A DNA stretch of 64,000 nucleotides from Mariannaea sp. PMI_226 (GCA_024336345.1 JANFOG010000003.1:3044501-3108500), one strand, 5' to 3'; shown: positions 10,432 to 22,477, numbered from the stretch's first letter. Numbers and translations are program-made. Notes: generated by a model not told the origin, from the letters alone.

Positions 10432-12948
10432 ATGGTTGGCCGGAAGCGGACCGCGACGAGAGCCAGCTCTCGGCGAAGCACGGCGGGTGCGACTGCCACG
10501 GGGGGAGAAATCTATCAAGATATGCTCACTGAAGCGGGTGTAAATGCGCCAGACCTTACATCGCCAGAAAGGCCCCTAAAACGAAGGCGTGCTGGTCAAG
10601 GGAGGATAGAGACCCCCCAGGATAGAGTACTTGTGGATGAAACGCAAGTCCCCAGTCCGAAACCCAAGCCTGATGTCCAGCCTGTTCCAGAAGAGGACGA
10701 TGAAGAAGACGATGTCGAATTTGAGGATGTAGTCATTCCAGAGCCAACAGTACAGACAATGGAACTAGAATCTGATGAAGAGGAAGATGAGGAAGAGGAG
10801 GACCTTGTCTTCGAGGACATTGACTTTGGCGCGTTACCCAGTGACCGCCCTACTGCGGACGAACCAAAAGAGTTGGAACTCAATCTCTCTGCACAAAAGG
10901 CTTCGACAGCTCAAGCAAAGAAGATTGCAGAGAGGCGAAAACCTCTGAGCAAAGAGGAGCGAGAGCAGCGAGCTGATACTCACAAAGCCCACCTTCTTTG
11001 TCTCCTCTCACATGTGGCCCGTCGCAACCACTGGTGCAATGATGCTCGCGTGCAGGACTATTTGCGACCATACCTGGCTGATAAAATGGTCACGTATCTT
11101 AATCCTGGATTGAACCTTTCTCAATTTGGTCGAACGGAAAGCATAAAGAATGGACTCAAGCAGGTTGAGGGGATCTGGAAGAGTAAATTCGAAATCACAG
11201 AGAGGGGACTCAGGCGTGCACTGTGGGCTGAAGACCCAGAGCAACTGAAAGATGTACGTGGTCCATATGCATTTGTAGACTTGGCTAATGTGTAACAGTA
11301 TGAACCTCCAAATGACATGGAGTCATGTCTAGATCGAGATGATTTCCGCCAGGCAGCCAAGAAACTCCAGGGATCTCGAGACGTTGGTGCCCAGCTGTAT
11401 TGTGCACTTCTACGGAGTGCGGGAGTTCGAGCACGCTTGGTCTGCTCGCTCCAGCCTTTGGCTTGCGTCTCTGGAGCACCTGCTCTTCCCAAGCCCAAGC
11501 AGGACCGGGCTTCATCTCTAAAAGCAGCAAAAGCAGCAAAGGAGGAGCGTGTGCGAGCTATGATGGCGAAGTATGATGAGCAGGCAAACGCTGGCTATGG
11601 CATTCCTTCAAGTGGTTCTACCGCTCGTCGCAGACTTGGTCATCCGAATGCGACAGCCTACAACTTTGAGCCAAAACCTTCTCCTCCAAAACCGCGACCA
11701 ACATTCGAGGCCCCAAAAAAGATAAAAGAGTCTTCATATCCAGTGTACTGGGTAGAGATTCTTGACGTTGGTCACCAAAAGTGGCAGCCTGTCGATCCAG
11801 TTGTCACTCAAACCTTCTGGAAGCCAAAGGCTCTTGAACCCCCTATAACGGACAAAGAGAACTCTTTGTCGTATGTTGTAGCGTTCGAAGCAGATGGAAC
11901 AGCAAGAGATGTGACAAGAAGATACGCTAAAGCATATACAGCTAAAACTCGTAAGCTTAGGATTGGAAATGTGACAGAAAAGGGGGAGGAGTGGTGGCAG
12001 AAAGTCATGAAGGCATATCGCCGGCGCCGACCGACTGACCTCGACCAGATCGAGGATAACGAGCTCGCTGGCGTTGAGGCAAGAGAACCGATGCCGCGAA
12101 ATGTACAAGACTTCAAAGATCACCCGATTTACGCATTGGAACGACATCTACGGCGTCACGAGGTATTGGTCCCGAATGCGACACCTTCAGGGACCGTCGG
12201 CGCTGGGAGCCGAGGCCCTCTGGAACGAATTTACCGCCGAAGGGACGTGCGGGTTGCAAGGACTCCAGATAAATGGTACAGGATGGGTCGCGAAGTGAAG
12301 CCTTTCGAAATACCTGCCAAGTGGCTTCCAAAGAAGGCTCAGCCAAAGTCTCGTCTTGAAGAGGACGACGAGGATACGCAAGGGGAGGCAGGCACTCCCA
12401 TTTACACAGAGGACCAAACAGAGATGTATGTTCCGGCTCCAGTACGGAATGGTAAGGTTCCGAAAAATAAGTTCGGGAACATTGATGTGTATGTTCCAAG
12501 TATGGTTCCGTCTGGAGGTGTCCACATTGTTCACGAGCATGCTGCGAGAGCTGCATTCGTGGTCGGAGTCGACTACGCGCCTGCACTGACAGGATTTCAG
12601 TTCAAAGGACGACACGGTACGGCTGTTCTCAACGGCGTCGTGGTTGCTAAAGAGTACGAAGAAGCTGTTCTAGCGGTTATTGATGGCTTCGGAGATTTAG
12701 AACAGGAAGCGGCAGATGAACGTAGGAGAAACCGGGCTTTGAAAGCTTGGAGAAAGTTCTTGATGGGCTTGAGAATCAGAGAGCAGATTTGGAGTGGAGT
12801 GGATGCAGATGAGAGGAGAGAAGCAGACGAGAAGGCGGCGAGGGAGGCGCAGCTGGACGCACAAGTCGAGGACGCTCCCAGCGATGTGACGGAGGAGTTT
12901 GACATGGCTGATAGTGACAACGAAGGAGGTGGCTTCATCGTGGAGTGA
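10432..12948 (+). CDS. rad4: DNA repair protein Rad4/XPC
   Basis: This is the nuclear lesion sensor that starts global nucleotide excision repair, working with Rad23 and Centrin/Cdc31. Exon 1 (10432-11253) and exon 2 (11299-12948) flank a 45-base phase-0 intron and give 823 residues. The N-terminus is basic, then comes a long acidic low-complexity run (about residues 85-145). The transglutaminase-like domain spans roughly 275-500. BHD1 begins near 549 (HPIYALERHLRRHE), BHD2 contains RRRDVRVARTPDKWYRMGRE, and BHD3 begins near 663 (KNKFGNIDVYVP). The C-terminus is acidic. The ATG at 10432 is the first in frame. The transglutaminase-like fold is catalytically inactive in known Rad4. Confidence 0.93.
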
Positions 12949-15056
12949 ACATGGCACGCACCAGTTTGGTTAGACTTGCATATTTATCCGCCATATCATC
13001 AAACCCAGCGAGGCATTGACAGGGCGAAGGACGCCCACAAACCAAGGGCTGACGCGTTCGAATATGCTCAATATCAACTTCGCAAGGCATTTTCGCTCAC
13101 CGGGTTGATCTCGTACAGATCGGTTGCTGTGGCTCCACGACCGGAGCCGTGACGGTCGGCGCGGGACGGGGCCGAAATAGAGCGCCGTCCGGTGCCACGA
13201 ATGTGGTCCAGGAAATACGGAACAAATACGACAGGGATCTTGGCCATTTGCGGCGATCGCTTAGGCTTGAAGACGTCGCTTAGCTCTGATTGGTTAGGAG
13301 AAATAAAAGTGCCTGACATGATTGGGGGGGCTGTGCTGCGCGATATGGGTCAACATATTGTGGAATGGGGGGAGCGGCGCGTTTCGCCTGGTTCGCACTG
13401 GTTCGAATGCTTCATCGATTCTCAATTGGGTAGTATGGTGCGAAACATTTCAATCTCGGATTTGGAAATGCAGATACGACAGGGCGACGTTGCAAGTGTT
13501 ATCACTGGCTTGAATACCAATTTACCTAGACGGCATCTAGGACCAAGGGGTTAATACCGTAAGCTTATAGCTCCGCCGGGCGTGATTATAGTGAGAAGGA
13601 TAATAAAGTTGAATTGATATTATGCGGATGGATGGAGCTGCCGTTGATTGAGTGGACGATTTGGAGGAGCATCGTATTGAGGGAAAAGAATCCGAGAAAT
13701 ACGACTGGGTGTCAAGTACGGACGGAGTACAGATTACGGAGTACGTCGCCAAGAATGAGAGTTGACGCGGGTCGGGGTTCGGGTGGCAGTCTTCCCGATG
13801 ACCCCAGAACAGGAAGCTGTTGTAAGCGAGACTGTGGGATGGGACAAACTACCTCCAGTTGACCTACAACACCCTACGAAGTAGAAGCTCCATAGAGATT
13901 AGTCTGTATCCCGTACCGCGGTATTCGTAAAGAGTACAGTACTATGGACAGATTGGAAGAACATGAGATGCGTGCATATCCCCAACGAGGCTTTGCTTCT
14001 GGTATGACGTTGCCCGAATCCGATGTACGAGCAGGCAACCGATGAGGCATAATAATAAGCATTGAAAACAACCTTGAGGGGAAATACAGCGGTAGCACAG
14101 ACAAAGTGCTGATGCTGAATTGCAGTGGAGGGGACCGTCAGCACTCTGGTCTTGGGGGAGAATTACGGGGACTTTGGAGGGGTGCCAAGCATGAACACGG
14201 TCCCTTCAGTCTCCATCCACTCCCCCCATTTTTGGTGTTCTGGATCAAGCAAGGGGAGGGGGGGAGAAAAGTCGTCGTCACCATTATTTCGGGCAGCACT
14301 TTGACCGCTCGCTTTGGAAGAATTGATGACGGGAGGGGGAGGGGAAATAGCAACACAGCCACAAGGTAGACACAGGTAGACACCTAAAGGCAAAACATGC
14401 GATTGATTGCGATCAGAATGCCGCACTACCAATAGCCCTCCGAAGATGACAGGCGACTAGGAGCTGGCCACTGACTGATGCAACCCTCGTTTGGGAGGTG
14501 GGAGGTGGGAGGGAGGTGTGGTAGCTCAGTTGCCCGCCAAGGTATGGAGTAATTAATTAAATCTCCCGCACCTACTCCGTACCTACAGTACCTGAAGTAC
14601 CTCAACTAAAACTGGCTCTGCTCCAGGCGCCCGTTTTTTTCTTTTATTTTAGCGAATATTCTTAAACCACATCGTCACCGTGTTTCATCATTCGAGCGCG
14701 AGACGGGATGCATCACCTTCGCTACATGTGTCTTCTGGGTTTGAAGTGAAGTTTTTTTTGTCGCACTGAATTTCTTCTTTCTTCTATTCTTTTTTCCCCA
14801 CCTTTATTTATTATCCTCTCTCCCTTCTTAGTTTCTTTCGTACGGACTTTCCGTTTCCTATTCTCAACCGGTTATCTTTCTTCTAATGGCTCGGCTTATG
14901 TTCACGGCTTCATCATCATAGTACACCAAACGAAGTCAACTTCACTACTCGATAGCCACCACTAGTTGTTTCTTCTATACCTACTGATATTGCCTCAAAG
15001 CCAAATAGCAACAGCATACTCTTTTATCACCAGCCTCCGGGCTCACATTGCCCATC
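12949..15056. other. Intergenic region, RAD4 to ABCA
   Basis: About 2.1 kb, with a GC-rich patch at 13130-13200. From about 14640 the plus strand is T/C-rich and probably forms the promoter and leader of the ABCA gene. Only one weak small frame was noted (13074-13319, listed separately). Confidence 0.5.
13074..13319 (-). CDS. Possible small protein (81 residues), uncertain
   Basis: An ATG-started frame of 81 residues lies convergent to RAD4, 125 bases beyond its stop. The composition is protein-like, with a hydrophobic stretch (IPVVFVPYFL) followed by an Arg/Ser/Gly-rich tail. A longer frame overlaps it on the other strand, so open frames here may simply reflect base composition. No family was recognised. 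Confidence 0.2.
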   Translation of the reverse strand: MSGTFISPNQSELSDVFKPKRSPQMAKIPVVFVPYFLDHIRGTGRRSISAPSRADRHGSGRGATATDLYEINPVSENALRS

Positions 15057-18000
15057 ATGGCCTTCTTTAAGCAGGTCGTGACCCTGATGGGCAAGAACCT
15101 GCGCATACTACTCTTCCGTCACCTGCTGCTCTGTATCATCATGGCCTTTATCCTCCCAATCTTCTTGGCAGCCTTCTTCAGTTTCGCAAAGAACCTATTC
15201 GTCCCCCCGGCAATCTTTGGTATCGCCTCGCCTCATGCCGTCAAATCGCTTGCCGAAGCCTTCAAGGATGCTAAGGGCTCCAGTCGAGACAAGTTCGTGC
15301 TTGTCAACAGTGGCTTCTCTGGTGGTAACATCGACCGTGTCCTGGATAAACTCGAAGAGGAAGCCAAGGCCGCTGCCGATTTCATGCAGGTCGTTCGCAT
15401 CAAAGACGAGAATCAGCTCACGACAGAATGCCGAAGCAGCCTTCGCGGAGTATCAACTTGCTTCGGCGCGGTTGTTATGCGCTCTTCGCCTAATGAGGGA
15501 TCAGGTGCTATCTGGAACTACACCCTTCGCACTGACGGTGCTCTCCTGGCAAGCGTCGGAAAGATTGACATCGACTCTTCCAAGAACGATCAAGAAGTCT
15601 ATTTGCTCCCCGTTCAGCGCACCCTTGACACTATTATTGTGCGCCTCAACCACTCTAGCAGCACTGCTCTCGACAACACACAGGAGTACCCCTTTACAAC
15701 TCTCACCCCGGACGAGCGCCTGGATAGGATCCGCGAAGTGTACCAGAAAATCATCACCAGCTGGATGGCTGTTGCCTTTGTTGCCACCGTTATCTGGGTC
15801 ACATATCACTTGACTGGCTTCATCGCTTCGGAGCGTGAGTCGGGTATGTCCGTGTTGATAGATTCAATGATGCCAGTAAGTAAGCCGTGGATGGCACAGG
15901 CTGCGAGAATCATTGCCCATCATCTGTCCTTTTCTGCCATCTACGCTCCAGCTTGGATTGTTGCATCTTTCACGATCCGCTCGGGCGTGTTTGCCCACAC
16001 TAGCATCGCCATTGTTCTCATTTTTCAGATTCTGGCTGGTCTGGCTTTCACCTCCTTTGCTATTCTCTTCGCATCTTTCTTCAAGAAAGCACAGCTCAGT
16101 GGAGTCACTACTACGCTGGCTTGCGCTCTCCTTGGTATCCTTGCCCAGTCTCTCACCCGTCCTGGCACCGGGCCTGTTGCTATTCTGAGCCTGCTGTTCT
16201 CTCCTTGTGCCTACATCTACTTCACCACAAACATGGCTCGCTTTGAAAAAGTCGGTAGGCCAACGAACCTTGTCGAAGTCGCCCCAGACAGCCCTTCGCA
16301 CATTCCTGGCATCGTTTTCTGGATCTTCCTGATCATTCAGATTTTCATGTACCCTCTCATCGGCGCTATTATCGAGAATGCTCTGTACGGCAACTCGACA
16401 ACGGGCCGCAAGATTCTGCTGCGACCGGAAGATGTCAGCAGCATGGGCGACAATGCTGTTCAGCTACGGCAATTCTCCAAGACTTACTATCCGTCCATAT
16501 TTTCGAAGTTATTTAACAGAGGAGCAGCCAAGAAGGAACCTGTGAAAGCAGTTGATGAGTTGAGCTTTGATGTTGGTCGAGGTCAGATTGTCGCCCTCCT
16601 TGGTGCGAACGGTAGTGGCAAGAGTACTACCCTGGATGCGATTGCTGGTATGAACAAGTTGACGAGCGGATCCATTACTATTGATGGCTCAGGGGGGCTC
16701 GGCATCGCACCCCAAAAGAACGTACTATGGGACGACCTTACCGTGGAGGAACATCTTCGCATCTTTAACCACTTGAAAGCCCCCAACGCCCGAGCCACGA
16801 CAGAGGGGATTCATGAACTTTTGAAGGCCATTGACCTATGGAAGAAGAGACGAGCATTTGCCAAAACCCTCTCAGGCGGCCAGAAACGCAAGCTTCAGCT
16901 GGGAATGATGTTGACTGGCGGCAGCGCTGTGTGCTGTGTTGATGAAGTGAGCAGCGGAATCGATCCTCTCTCTCGCCGAAAGCTTTGGGATATTTTGCTA
17001 GCAGAGCGTGGCCGACGAACCCTGATTCTAACGACTCATTTCCTGGACGAAGCCGACCTCCTCGCCGACCACATTGCTGTCCTCTCCAAGGGCACTCTTC
17101 GAGCTGAAGGATCGTCCGTCGAGCTCAAAGATAGCCTTGGCGGGGGCTACAGAGTTAACGTGCCCAAAGACCAAGGATTTAAGGAGAGCCCTGATGTTGA
17201 GGGTGTGGCCAAGAAGGATGCCTTTGATCTCGTTACCTACACTGCCCCCTCATCTCAGCTTGTCGCCACTGTCATCAAGCATCTCGAAGCCGCCGGAATC
17301 AACGAGTATCGCTTTTCAGGTCCCACGATTGAAGATGTTTTCCTTCAGGTAGCCGAAGAGATTCGAGAAGAGGAGGCATTCCGATGCACTGATAAGGCCC
17401 TATCCATTCCTTCTAATGACAATGAGAAGTCTTCAGAAGGTGAGGGCAGCACTCCCATGGGGCTGAAGCTCATGGATGGGCAGAGAGTTGGATATGTTAG
17501 ACAAGCGGTGATTCTCTTTATGAAACGGTTGACCATCCTCAAGAGAAATCGCCTGCCCTATTTGGTTGCTTTCTTACTTCCTATCGTCGCTGCTGGATTG
17601 ACGTCTCTGTATATCAAGGGCCAGGGCCCTACTGGCTGCTCCCCCGCCGACCAAGCTTCAAAGTCCTCCACTGAAGACGCCTTCAGCCAAATCAACTCAG
17701 ACAAAAACATCCTATTCCTTGCCGGACCCTCATCCAAGCTATCTCTATCCGTCGTTGAACGCCTCTTTAGCCCCCTCATTAAGGGTATGGGCGGCGGTGC
17801 TGCCTCGGCTGGCGCAAAGGCTCTGTCCAACCTCAAGACTGTGGATACTTTCAGCGACTTCCAGAAGTTCGTCGAGGACCATCGCAAGAACGTCACAACT
17901 GCTCTGTGGCTGGGAGGCGATGGCCAAGATCCCACTGTTGCCTGGGTCGCGAACCTGTTCCTCACCAGCCCCATGTTAGCACAGCAGTATCTCGATGTGC

Positions 18001-19919
18001 TGCTGACCAATACTTCCATTGCGGCAACTTGGTCCGAGTTCGAGGTCCCGTTCAGCCCCAGCACTGGCGATGCCTTGAACTTGGTAGTTTATATGGGTAT
18101 TGCTATGTCCGTGTATCCCGCCTTCTTTGCCCTATATCCGAGCATGGAAAGACGTCGATTTGTCCGTGGCCTCGAATATTCCAATGGTGTCCGTCCTTTC
18201 CCCTTGTGGGTTGCATATCTATTGTTCGACTTCACCATCGCCCTCGTTAGTTCTGCGATAGTCACAGCTGTCTGGGCTGGTGTCTCTCAAATCTGGTTCC
18301 ACCTGGGTTACGTATTTTTAGTCCTTTTCCTCTATGCGATCGCTGCGATTCTGCTGGCCTACGTCATCTCTCTATTTACGAAGACCCAGCTGGGAACATA
18401 TGCGTGGGCTGCCGCTGGACAGACCTTTTTCTTCCTCATCTATCTAATCACCTACTTGTGTGTCATCACATATTCTCCGGTTGACAAGATTGACTCGAGC
18501 CTACGCATAGTTCACTTCGTCATAGCTGCCATCTCTCCCATCGGGTCGGTATTGAGAGCATTGTTTGTCACACTGAACCTCTTCTCGACTGCTTGTCACG
18601 ACGACGAGCTTACTTCGAACCCCGGCGGTATTCTGTTCTTTGGTGCACCGATCCTGTATCTGATTGTTCAATCTATCATTTTGTTTGGCATGCTCGTGTA
18701 CTTTGATGAGGGATCTGCAGGATCGTCGCTCCGTGGAATCTTCACAAGCCAGAAGGCTAAAGAGGATCCTGAACTGTCTGACGAGGAGATTGCCAATGAG
18801 CTTACCCGGGTTGCCAGTAATGCAACGAACGAGAATGGGTTGCGAGTGGTCCATGTGACGAAGACTTTTGGCAAGAACACAGCTGTTGATAACGTCACCT
18901 TTGGCATCAAGCGAGGCGAGGTGTTTGCGCTCCTGGGTCCTAATGGAGCTGGTAAATCTACCACCATCTCGATGATCCGTGGTGACCTCAAGCCCAGCCG
19001 TGATGGCGGTGATATCTTTGTCGAGGATGTCTCCGTTACCAAGAATCTGGCTGCGGCCCGAGCGAACCTTGGTGTCTGCCCTCAGTTCGATGCCATGGAC
19101 CAAATGACAGTCAAGGAACACCTTGAGTTCTATGCTAGGGTGCGAGGAGTTTCTGACATCGAATACAACGTGAATGCTGTCCTTCAGGCTGTTGGCTTGA
19201 GCTCTTTCTCGACACGCATGGCAAACGCCCTGTCTGGTGGTAACAAACGCAAGCTGAGTCTTGGTATCGCGCTGATGGGCAATCCTACGGTGGTTCTGCT
19301 TGACGAGCCGTCCTCTGGTCTCGATGCTGCATCTAAGCGAATCATGTGGAAGACCTTGGCTGCAACAGTTCCTGGCCGATCAATCTTGTTGACGACCCAT
19401 AGCATGGAGGAGGCAGACGCCTTGGCTGGCCGTGCCGGCATCATCGCTCGACGAATGCTTGCCCTCGGCACTCCAGACGATCTCCGCCATCGCTTTGGTG
19501 ACGCTCTGCATATTCACCTTGTTTCCAAGAATGCTCCCCGCACCACTGACGAAGAAATGAACCACACTATTCAATGGATCCGACAAATCCTGCCGTCTGC
19601 TGAGGTCGATGAAAAAACTTACCACGGTCAGATCCGTTTCTCGGTCCGGGCCAGCCAAGTCCTCGCCACCGCTCAGGGTAGGGAGGAGAGTGAGATCATC
19701 AAGGCAGGTCAAGACATTACCCAGAGCGCCATTGGAAATCTTGTGGTGTTGCTGGAGGAGCACAAAGATCGCCTAGGCGTTGGTCACTACAGCGTCAGCC
19801 CTACGACTCTTGACCAAGTGTTCCTGACCATCGTGGGACAACACAATGTCAAGGAGGAGAATTCAGAGGAAAAGGAGGATAGTATTTGGAGGAAAATTTT
19901 GAAGTTTGGATCATCTTAG
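15057..19919 (+). CDS. ABC transporter, subfamily A (full-length, ABCA type)
   Basis: This is a full-size ABCA-type transporter, a family linked mainly to lipid movement. It is a single exon of 1620 residues arranged TMD-NBD-TMD-NBD. TMD1 has a hydrophobic helix near residues 20-45, a large lumenal loop (about 50-235) and a helix cluster at 240-450. NBD1 has Walker A GANGSGKST (about 516), signature LSGGQKRK (about 605) and Walker B VCCVDE (about 626). TMD2 runs from about 825 with a second loop and helices near 1010-1230. NBD2 has Walker A GPNGAGKST (about 1294), signature LSGGNKRK and Walker B VVLLDEP (about 1413). The ABCA regulatory region follows NBD2. Translation starts at ATG 15057; the triplet nine bases upstream is TTG. 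Both ATPase sites look complete, so it should be active. Substrate and membrane are not predictable. Confidence 0.95.
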   Translation: MAFFKQVVTLMGKNLRILLFRHLLLCIIMAFILPIFLAAFFSFAKNLFVPPAIFGIASPHAVKSLAEAFKDAKGSSRDKFVLVNSGFSGGNIDRVLDKLEEEAKAAADFMQVVRIKDENQLTTECRSSLRGVSTCFGAVVMRSSPNEGSGAIWNYTLRTDGALLASVGKIDIDSSKNDQEVYLLPVQRTLDTIIVRLNHSSSTALDNTQEYPFTTLTPDERLDRIREVYQKIITSWMAVAFVATVIWVTYHLTGFIASERESGMSVLIDSMMPVSKPWMAQAARIIAHHLSFSAIYAPAWIVASFTIRSGVFAHTSIAIVLIFQILAGLAFTSFAILFASFFKKAQLSGVTTTLACALLGILAQSLTRPGTGPVAILSLLFSPCAYIYFTTNMARFEKVGRPTNLVEVAPDSPSHIPGIVFWIFLIIQIFMYPLIGAIIENALYGNSTTGRKILLRPEDVSSMGDNAVQLRQFSKTYYPSIFSKLFNRGAAKKEPVKAVDELSFDVGRGQIVALLGANGSGKSTTLDAIAGMNKLTSGSITIDGSGGLGIAPQKNVLWDDLTVEEHLRIFNHLKAPNARATTEGIHELLKAIDLWKKRRAFAKTLSGGQKRKLQLGMMLTGGSAVCCVDEVSSGIDPLSRRKLWDILLAERGRRTLILTTHFLDEADLLADHIAVLSKGTLRAEGSSVELKDSLGGGYRVNVPKDQGFKESPDVEGVAKKDAFDLVTYTAPSSQLVATVIKHLEAAGINEYRFSGPTIEDVFLQVAEEIREEEAFRCTDKALSIPSNDNEKSSEGEGSTPMGLKLMDGQRVGYVRQAVILFMKRLTILKRNRLPYLVAFLLPIVAAGLTSLYIKGQGPTGCSPADQASKSSTEDAFSQINSDKNILFLAGPSSKLSLSVVERLFSPLIKGMGGGAASAGAKALSNLKTVDTFSDFQKFVEDHRKNVTTALWLGGDGQDPTVAWVANLFLTSPMLAQQYLDVLLTNTSIAATWSEFEVPFSPSTGDALNLVVYMGIAMSVYPAFFALYPSMERRRFVRGLEYSNGVRPFPLWVAYLLFDFTIALVSSAIVTAVWAGVSQIWFHLGYVFLVLFLYAIAAILLAYVISLFTKTQLGTYAWAAAGQTFFFLIYLITYLCVITYSPVDKIDSSLRIVHFVIAAISPIGSVLRALFVTLNLFSTACHDDELTSNPGGILFFGAPILYLIVQSIILFGMLVYFDEGSAGSSLRGIFTSQKAKEDPELSDEEIANELTRVASNATNENGLRVVHVTKTFGKNTAVDNVTFGIKRGEVFALLGPNGAGKSTTISMIRGDLKPSRDGGDIFVEDVSVTKNLAAARANLGVCPQFDAMDQMTVKEHLEFYARVRGVSDIEYNVNAVLQAVGLSSFSTRMANALSGGNKRKLSLGIALMGNPTVVLLDEPSSGLDAASKRIMWKTLAATVPGRSILLTTHSMEEADALAGRAGIIARRMLALGTPDDLRHRFGDALHIHLVSKNAPRTTDEEMNHTIQWIRQILPSAEVDEKTYHGQIRFSVRASQVLATAQGREESEIIKAGQDITQSAIGNLVVLLEEHKDRLGVGHYSVSPTTLDQVFLTIVGQHNVKEENSEEKEDSIWRKILKFGSS

Positions 19920-20453
19920 ACTTTTGCCTATAGGCTCCTCGAGCGCTGTTTTGTTTTCTCTCTCCTAGTTTACTTACCTATGTATTATTCCCATCATATA
20001 CGATACCGTGCCCGCTCAATGCACATTTATTGGCTAGAAACTAAATTCATCACGGCTATGTTCACTTTTGGTCTCTGTAACACCTGAATAATATGTTTTT
20101 GTTTTTGTTTGTAAACTCACAGAAACGCCTGTCTTTGTTCGTCCATCTCCACTGATCAAGGGGAGTCGTGTGTTCAAGGTCTGTTTTATGAACAAGCCAG
20201 AATAGCAACGAACAATACATTCAATAATCGCGATGCTTGGGGATACGCATGAAGCTCAATATATAAAAAACTCAATTGTGCCATGAAGACGCGAAGCTAC
20301 TTGCCGCTCGTCATCATTCTACTTCTGAGCTCCAGGAAGATAGTTTGCAAGGAAATTTGAAGCTTCACACTACCTTTTTTGCAATCATTCCTGCCTTTGG
20401 AAATCCGTTACTGCATCTCGACTTATAAAACGCCTTGACTCGAGAAATCCACC
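19920..20453. other. Intergenic region
   Basis: 3' end of the ABCA gene and promoter of the next gene. TATAAAA at 20424-20430 lies only 24 bases before the next ATG, too close for an ordinary TATA box. Confidence 0.5.
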
Positions 20454-21044
20454 ATGTGCTATGAAGTCGTAGACCACACGCTCTGCTGTGATGCTCGCCC
20501 CTTCCTCTCCAGCGGCGACGAGTACTTTGTTGATTGCTTCTCGAACCCACTGGAGTGTTCATGTACGCAGCCTCAGCGACCTCACTCGGGATGCAAAGAG
20601 CATCAATGTTGCGTCAGGACAGTTTCCCTGAAGAAGTGCCGCCTCGCTGACATATGCTGCAAGGATGAGATGGTCAAATTGCACTCGTACAACCAGAGCG
20701 CACTGCAACGCCCTCACAGACCTTGGCGAACGTACCGGACAATCATTGAGTTCCTATTCCCAACTACCGGCCTGCCTCATCTTTGCGACATGCCCATGTC
20801 AAGCAGGGACGCTCTGTGCGATCTTGTGGAGAGTGGACGCCGCGTCATTGAGGCTGCAGAGGAAGTCGCTCAACTAAACGGTAGCATGTCTCTGCTGAGG
20901 AGGACGAGTAACCCCAGGCGTCCTGTGAATATAGCAGACGAGCTGCTGTGTATTCGGCAGAAACGAGCTGAGCGGAGACGTAACGACTTGGAGTCGCACA
21001 TGAATAAATTCAGACTGAAGATGGAAGAAGTGGTATTATCTTGA
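20454..21044 (+). CDS. Cysteine-rich orphan protein
   Basis: A single-exon 196-residue protein I do not recognise. The first 75 residues are rich in cysteine, with three CC pairs (for example LCCDARP and ICCKDE) and several C-x-C or C-x4-C spacings, which suggests metal binding rather than secretion because no signal peptide is present. The second half is helical and charged, with a likely short coiled coil near residues 120-190. The ATG sits in a good context (CACCATGTG). Function is unknown. The cysteine-rich N-terminus makes a random frame unlikely. Confidence 0.65.
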   Translation: MCYEVVDHTLCCDARPFLSSGDEYFVDCFSNPLECSCTQPQRPHSGCKEHQCCVRTVSLKKCRLADICCKDEMVKLHSYNQSALQRPHRPWRTYRTIIEFLFPTTGLPHLCDMPMSSRDALCDLVESGRRVIEAAEEVAQLNGSMSLLRRTSNPRRPVNIADELLCIRQKRAERRRNDLESHMNKFRLKMEEVVLS

Positions 21045-21694
21045 CCACCCTCTTTGAGCATGTCTTCTCCAAATGGCCGTATCAGGCTCTTTGGGGACGA
21101 AGGCAATCAGAAGGAGAAGAAAAAGACTGGGCGTTTTTAAGTGTACCGCGGCGCATGGAGTCTAAAACTTGGCTTTCGGGAATTTTTACTTTACTCAGTG
21201 AACGATATGAGCGTATTTGAATTAGTTAATTATTATTATTCTTGTTGTTTTGCTGCACACCAATATCAGAGACCTAATTTATCAATGCCCTCTCTGATAT
21301 CATGGCCATCCAAACGTTACCCACATCTCTTGGAATCTCCAATTTTGACATTGTGAGCCGCAAGGGGTAAGTAATACTTGCAGGATATATTCCTCAATAG
21401 TCGAAGGGATTAGAAAGAATGTCATTTGTGATGCTGTTTTGTGTCTAAGTTGCTAGCTTCATAAAGTGATACTATATTGTATATATGTTGACTGATATCA
21501 TCAGCTGAAAAGGGTGTTGAGGAACAAATTTATGAGCACAAAAAAGGAGCCCAACCATTATTCTTTTAAGAATAAAGTAGAAGGACCTGAAAGTGCCAAT
21601 TGGGGATCAATTAGAATTTACAGGAGAGGAAGGAATGAATGAATCAAAGAGGAAAAAAAAGAAAAAAAGAAATCCTGCGTATCGCAGGTGGCGT
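21045..21694. other. Intergenic region
   Basis: AT-rich spacer of 650 bases with no gene recognised. An A-rich tract (about 21650-21670) is the terminator side of the tRNA-Asp gene. Confidence 0.5.
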
Positions 21695-21766
21695 CTCTCC
21701 CGCCGGGAATTGAACCCGGGTCTCAAGCGTGACAAGCTTGCATACTGACCACTATACTACGGAAGA
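21695..21766 (-). tRNA. tRNA-Asp (anticodon GTC)
   Basis: A 72-base cloverleaf on the minus strand has acceptor TCTTCCG/CGGGAGA (one G-U pair), anticodon loop TTGTCAC (GTC) and T arm CCCGG-TTCAATT-CCGGG. The discriminator is G73, the Asp identity base. A and B boxes are intact and a long oligo-T follows. No intron. Confidence 0.95.
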
Positions 21767-22477
21767 TGTGTGACTGTTGAGCAGCCACTGTAGCGCGGAT
21801 TCTTGCAACGATCGATGCTAACATGGTATATATATGGCGCACCATATCTGCCTCAATCCGGGCAATGCGAACTCACCACGACAGCTCCCAACCAGCATCC
21901 TTCATCTTTAGTATCTATCATCAGTGTTACGCCCAGCACAGCAATTGTCAATAATGATTTCTTCCTTTACCAGTACACTTCTAACACAATGGCAGATCTA
22001 CATAAAATTATTTATAAACTTTGCAATGTAGAGAAACCCAAGTAGCCCAAGGTAGCTGTGAGCAATGCGTGGCTCAAGTAGAAAACCAGCTTATTCTATC
22101 TTTGTATATACATCTGACTACTACTTTTTTTAAGAACCATCTGTTCGAACCATTTTATTCAGGTATTGATCTAAGAGAGTGAAGTCCATCACTTTGAGAG
22201 TTGGTGCAAAGGTCATTCCTGAGCTGCCAAGCAGAGTTCCATATCTCCTCCTGCACCCCGGGCCTCTTCATTGACGCCAATGTCACTCTCTTATGAAAGT
22301 CTGTCTGACGACAAGCAGCGGATGCAGATTTCAATACAGCAAGTACCGTCACCGCAGTCTTGAACCATGATCATTTTAGCAACGTCATTTCGTCTCAAGG
22401 CAATTGATGCTTTGTCCCATACCCACCCAGCACCGTGAACCGGACACTGTATCAACACTGTCTCTGCCGCGACCGAC

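Noticed and set aside
13192..13554. Plus-strand frame of about 118 codons after RAD4
   Set aside because: GC-rich region with overlapping frames on both strands, no domain and no promoter signal.
15048..15056. Extended start of the ABCA protein
   Set aside because: The codon at 15048 is TTG; the first ATG in frame is 15057.
20424..20430. TATAAAA ahead of the cysteine-rich orphan
   Set aside because: Only 24 bases separate it from the ATG, which leaves no room for a normal transcription start.
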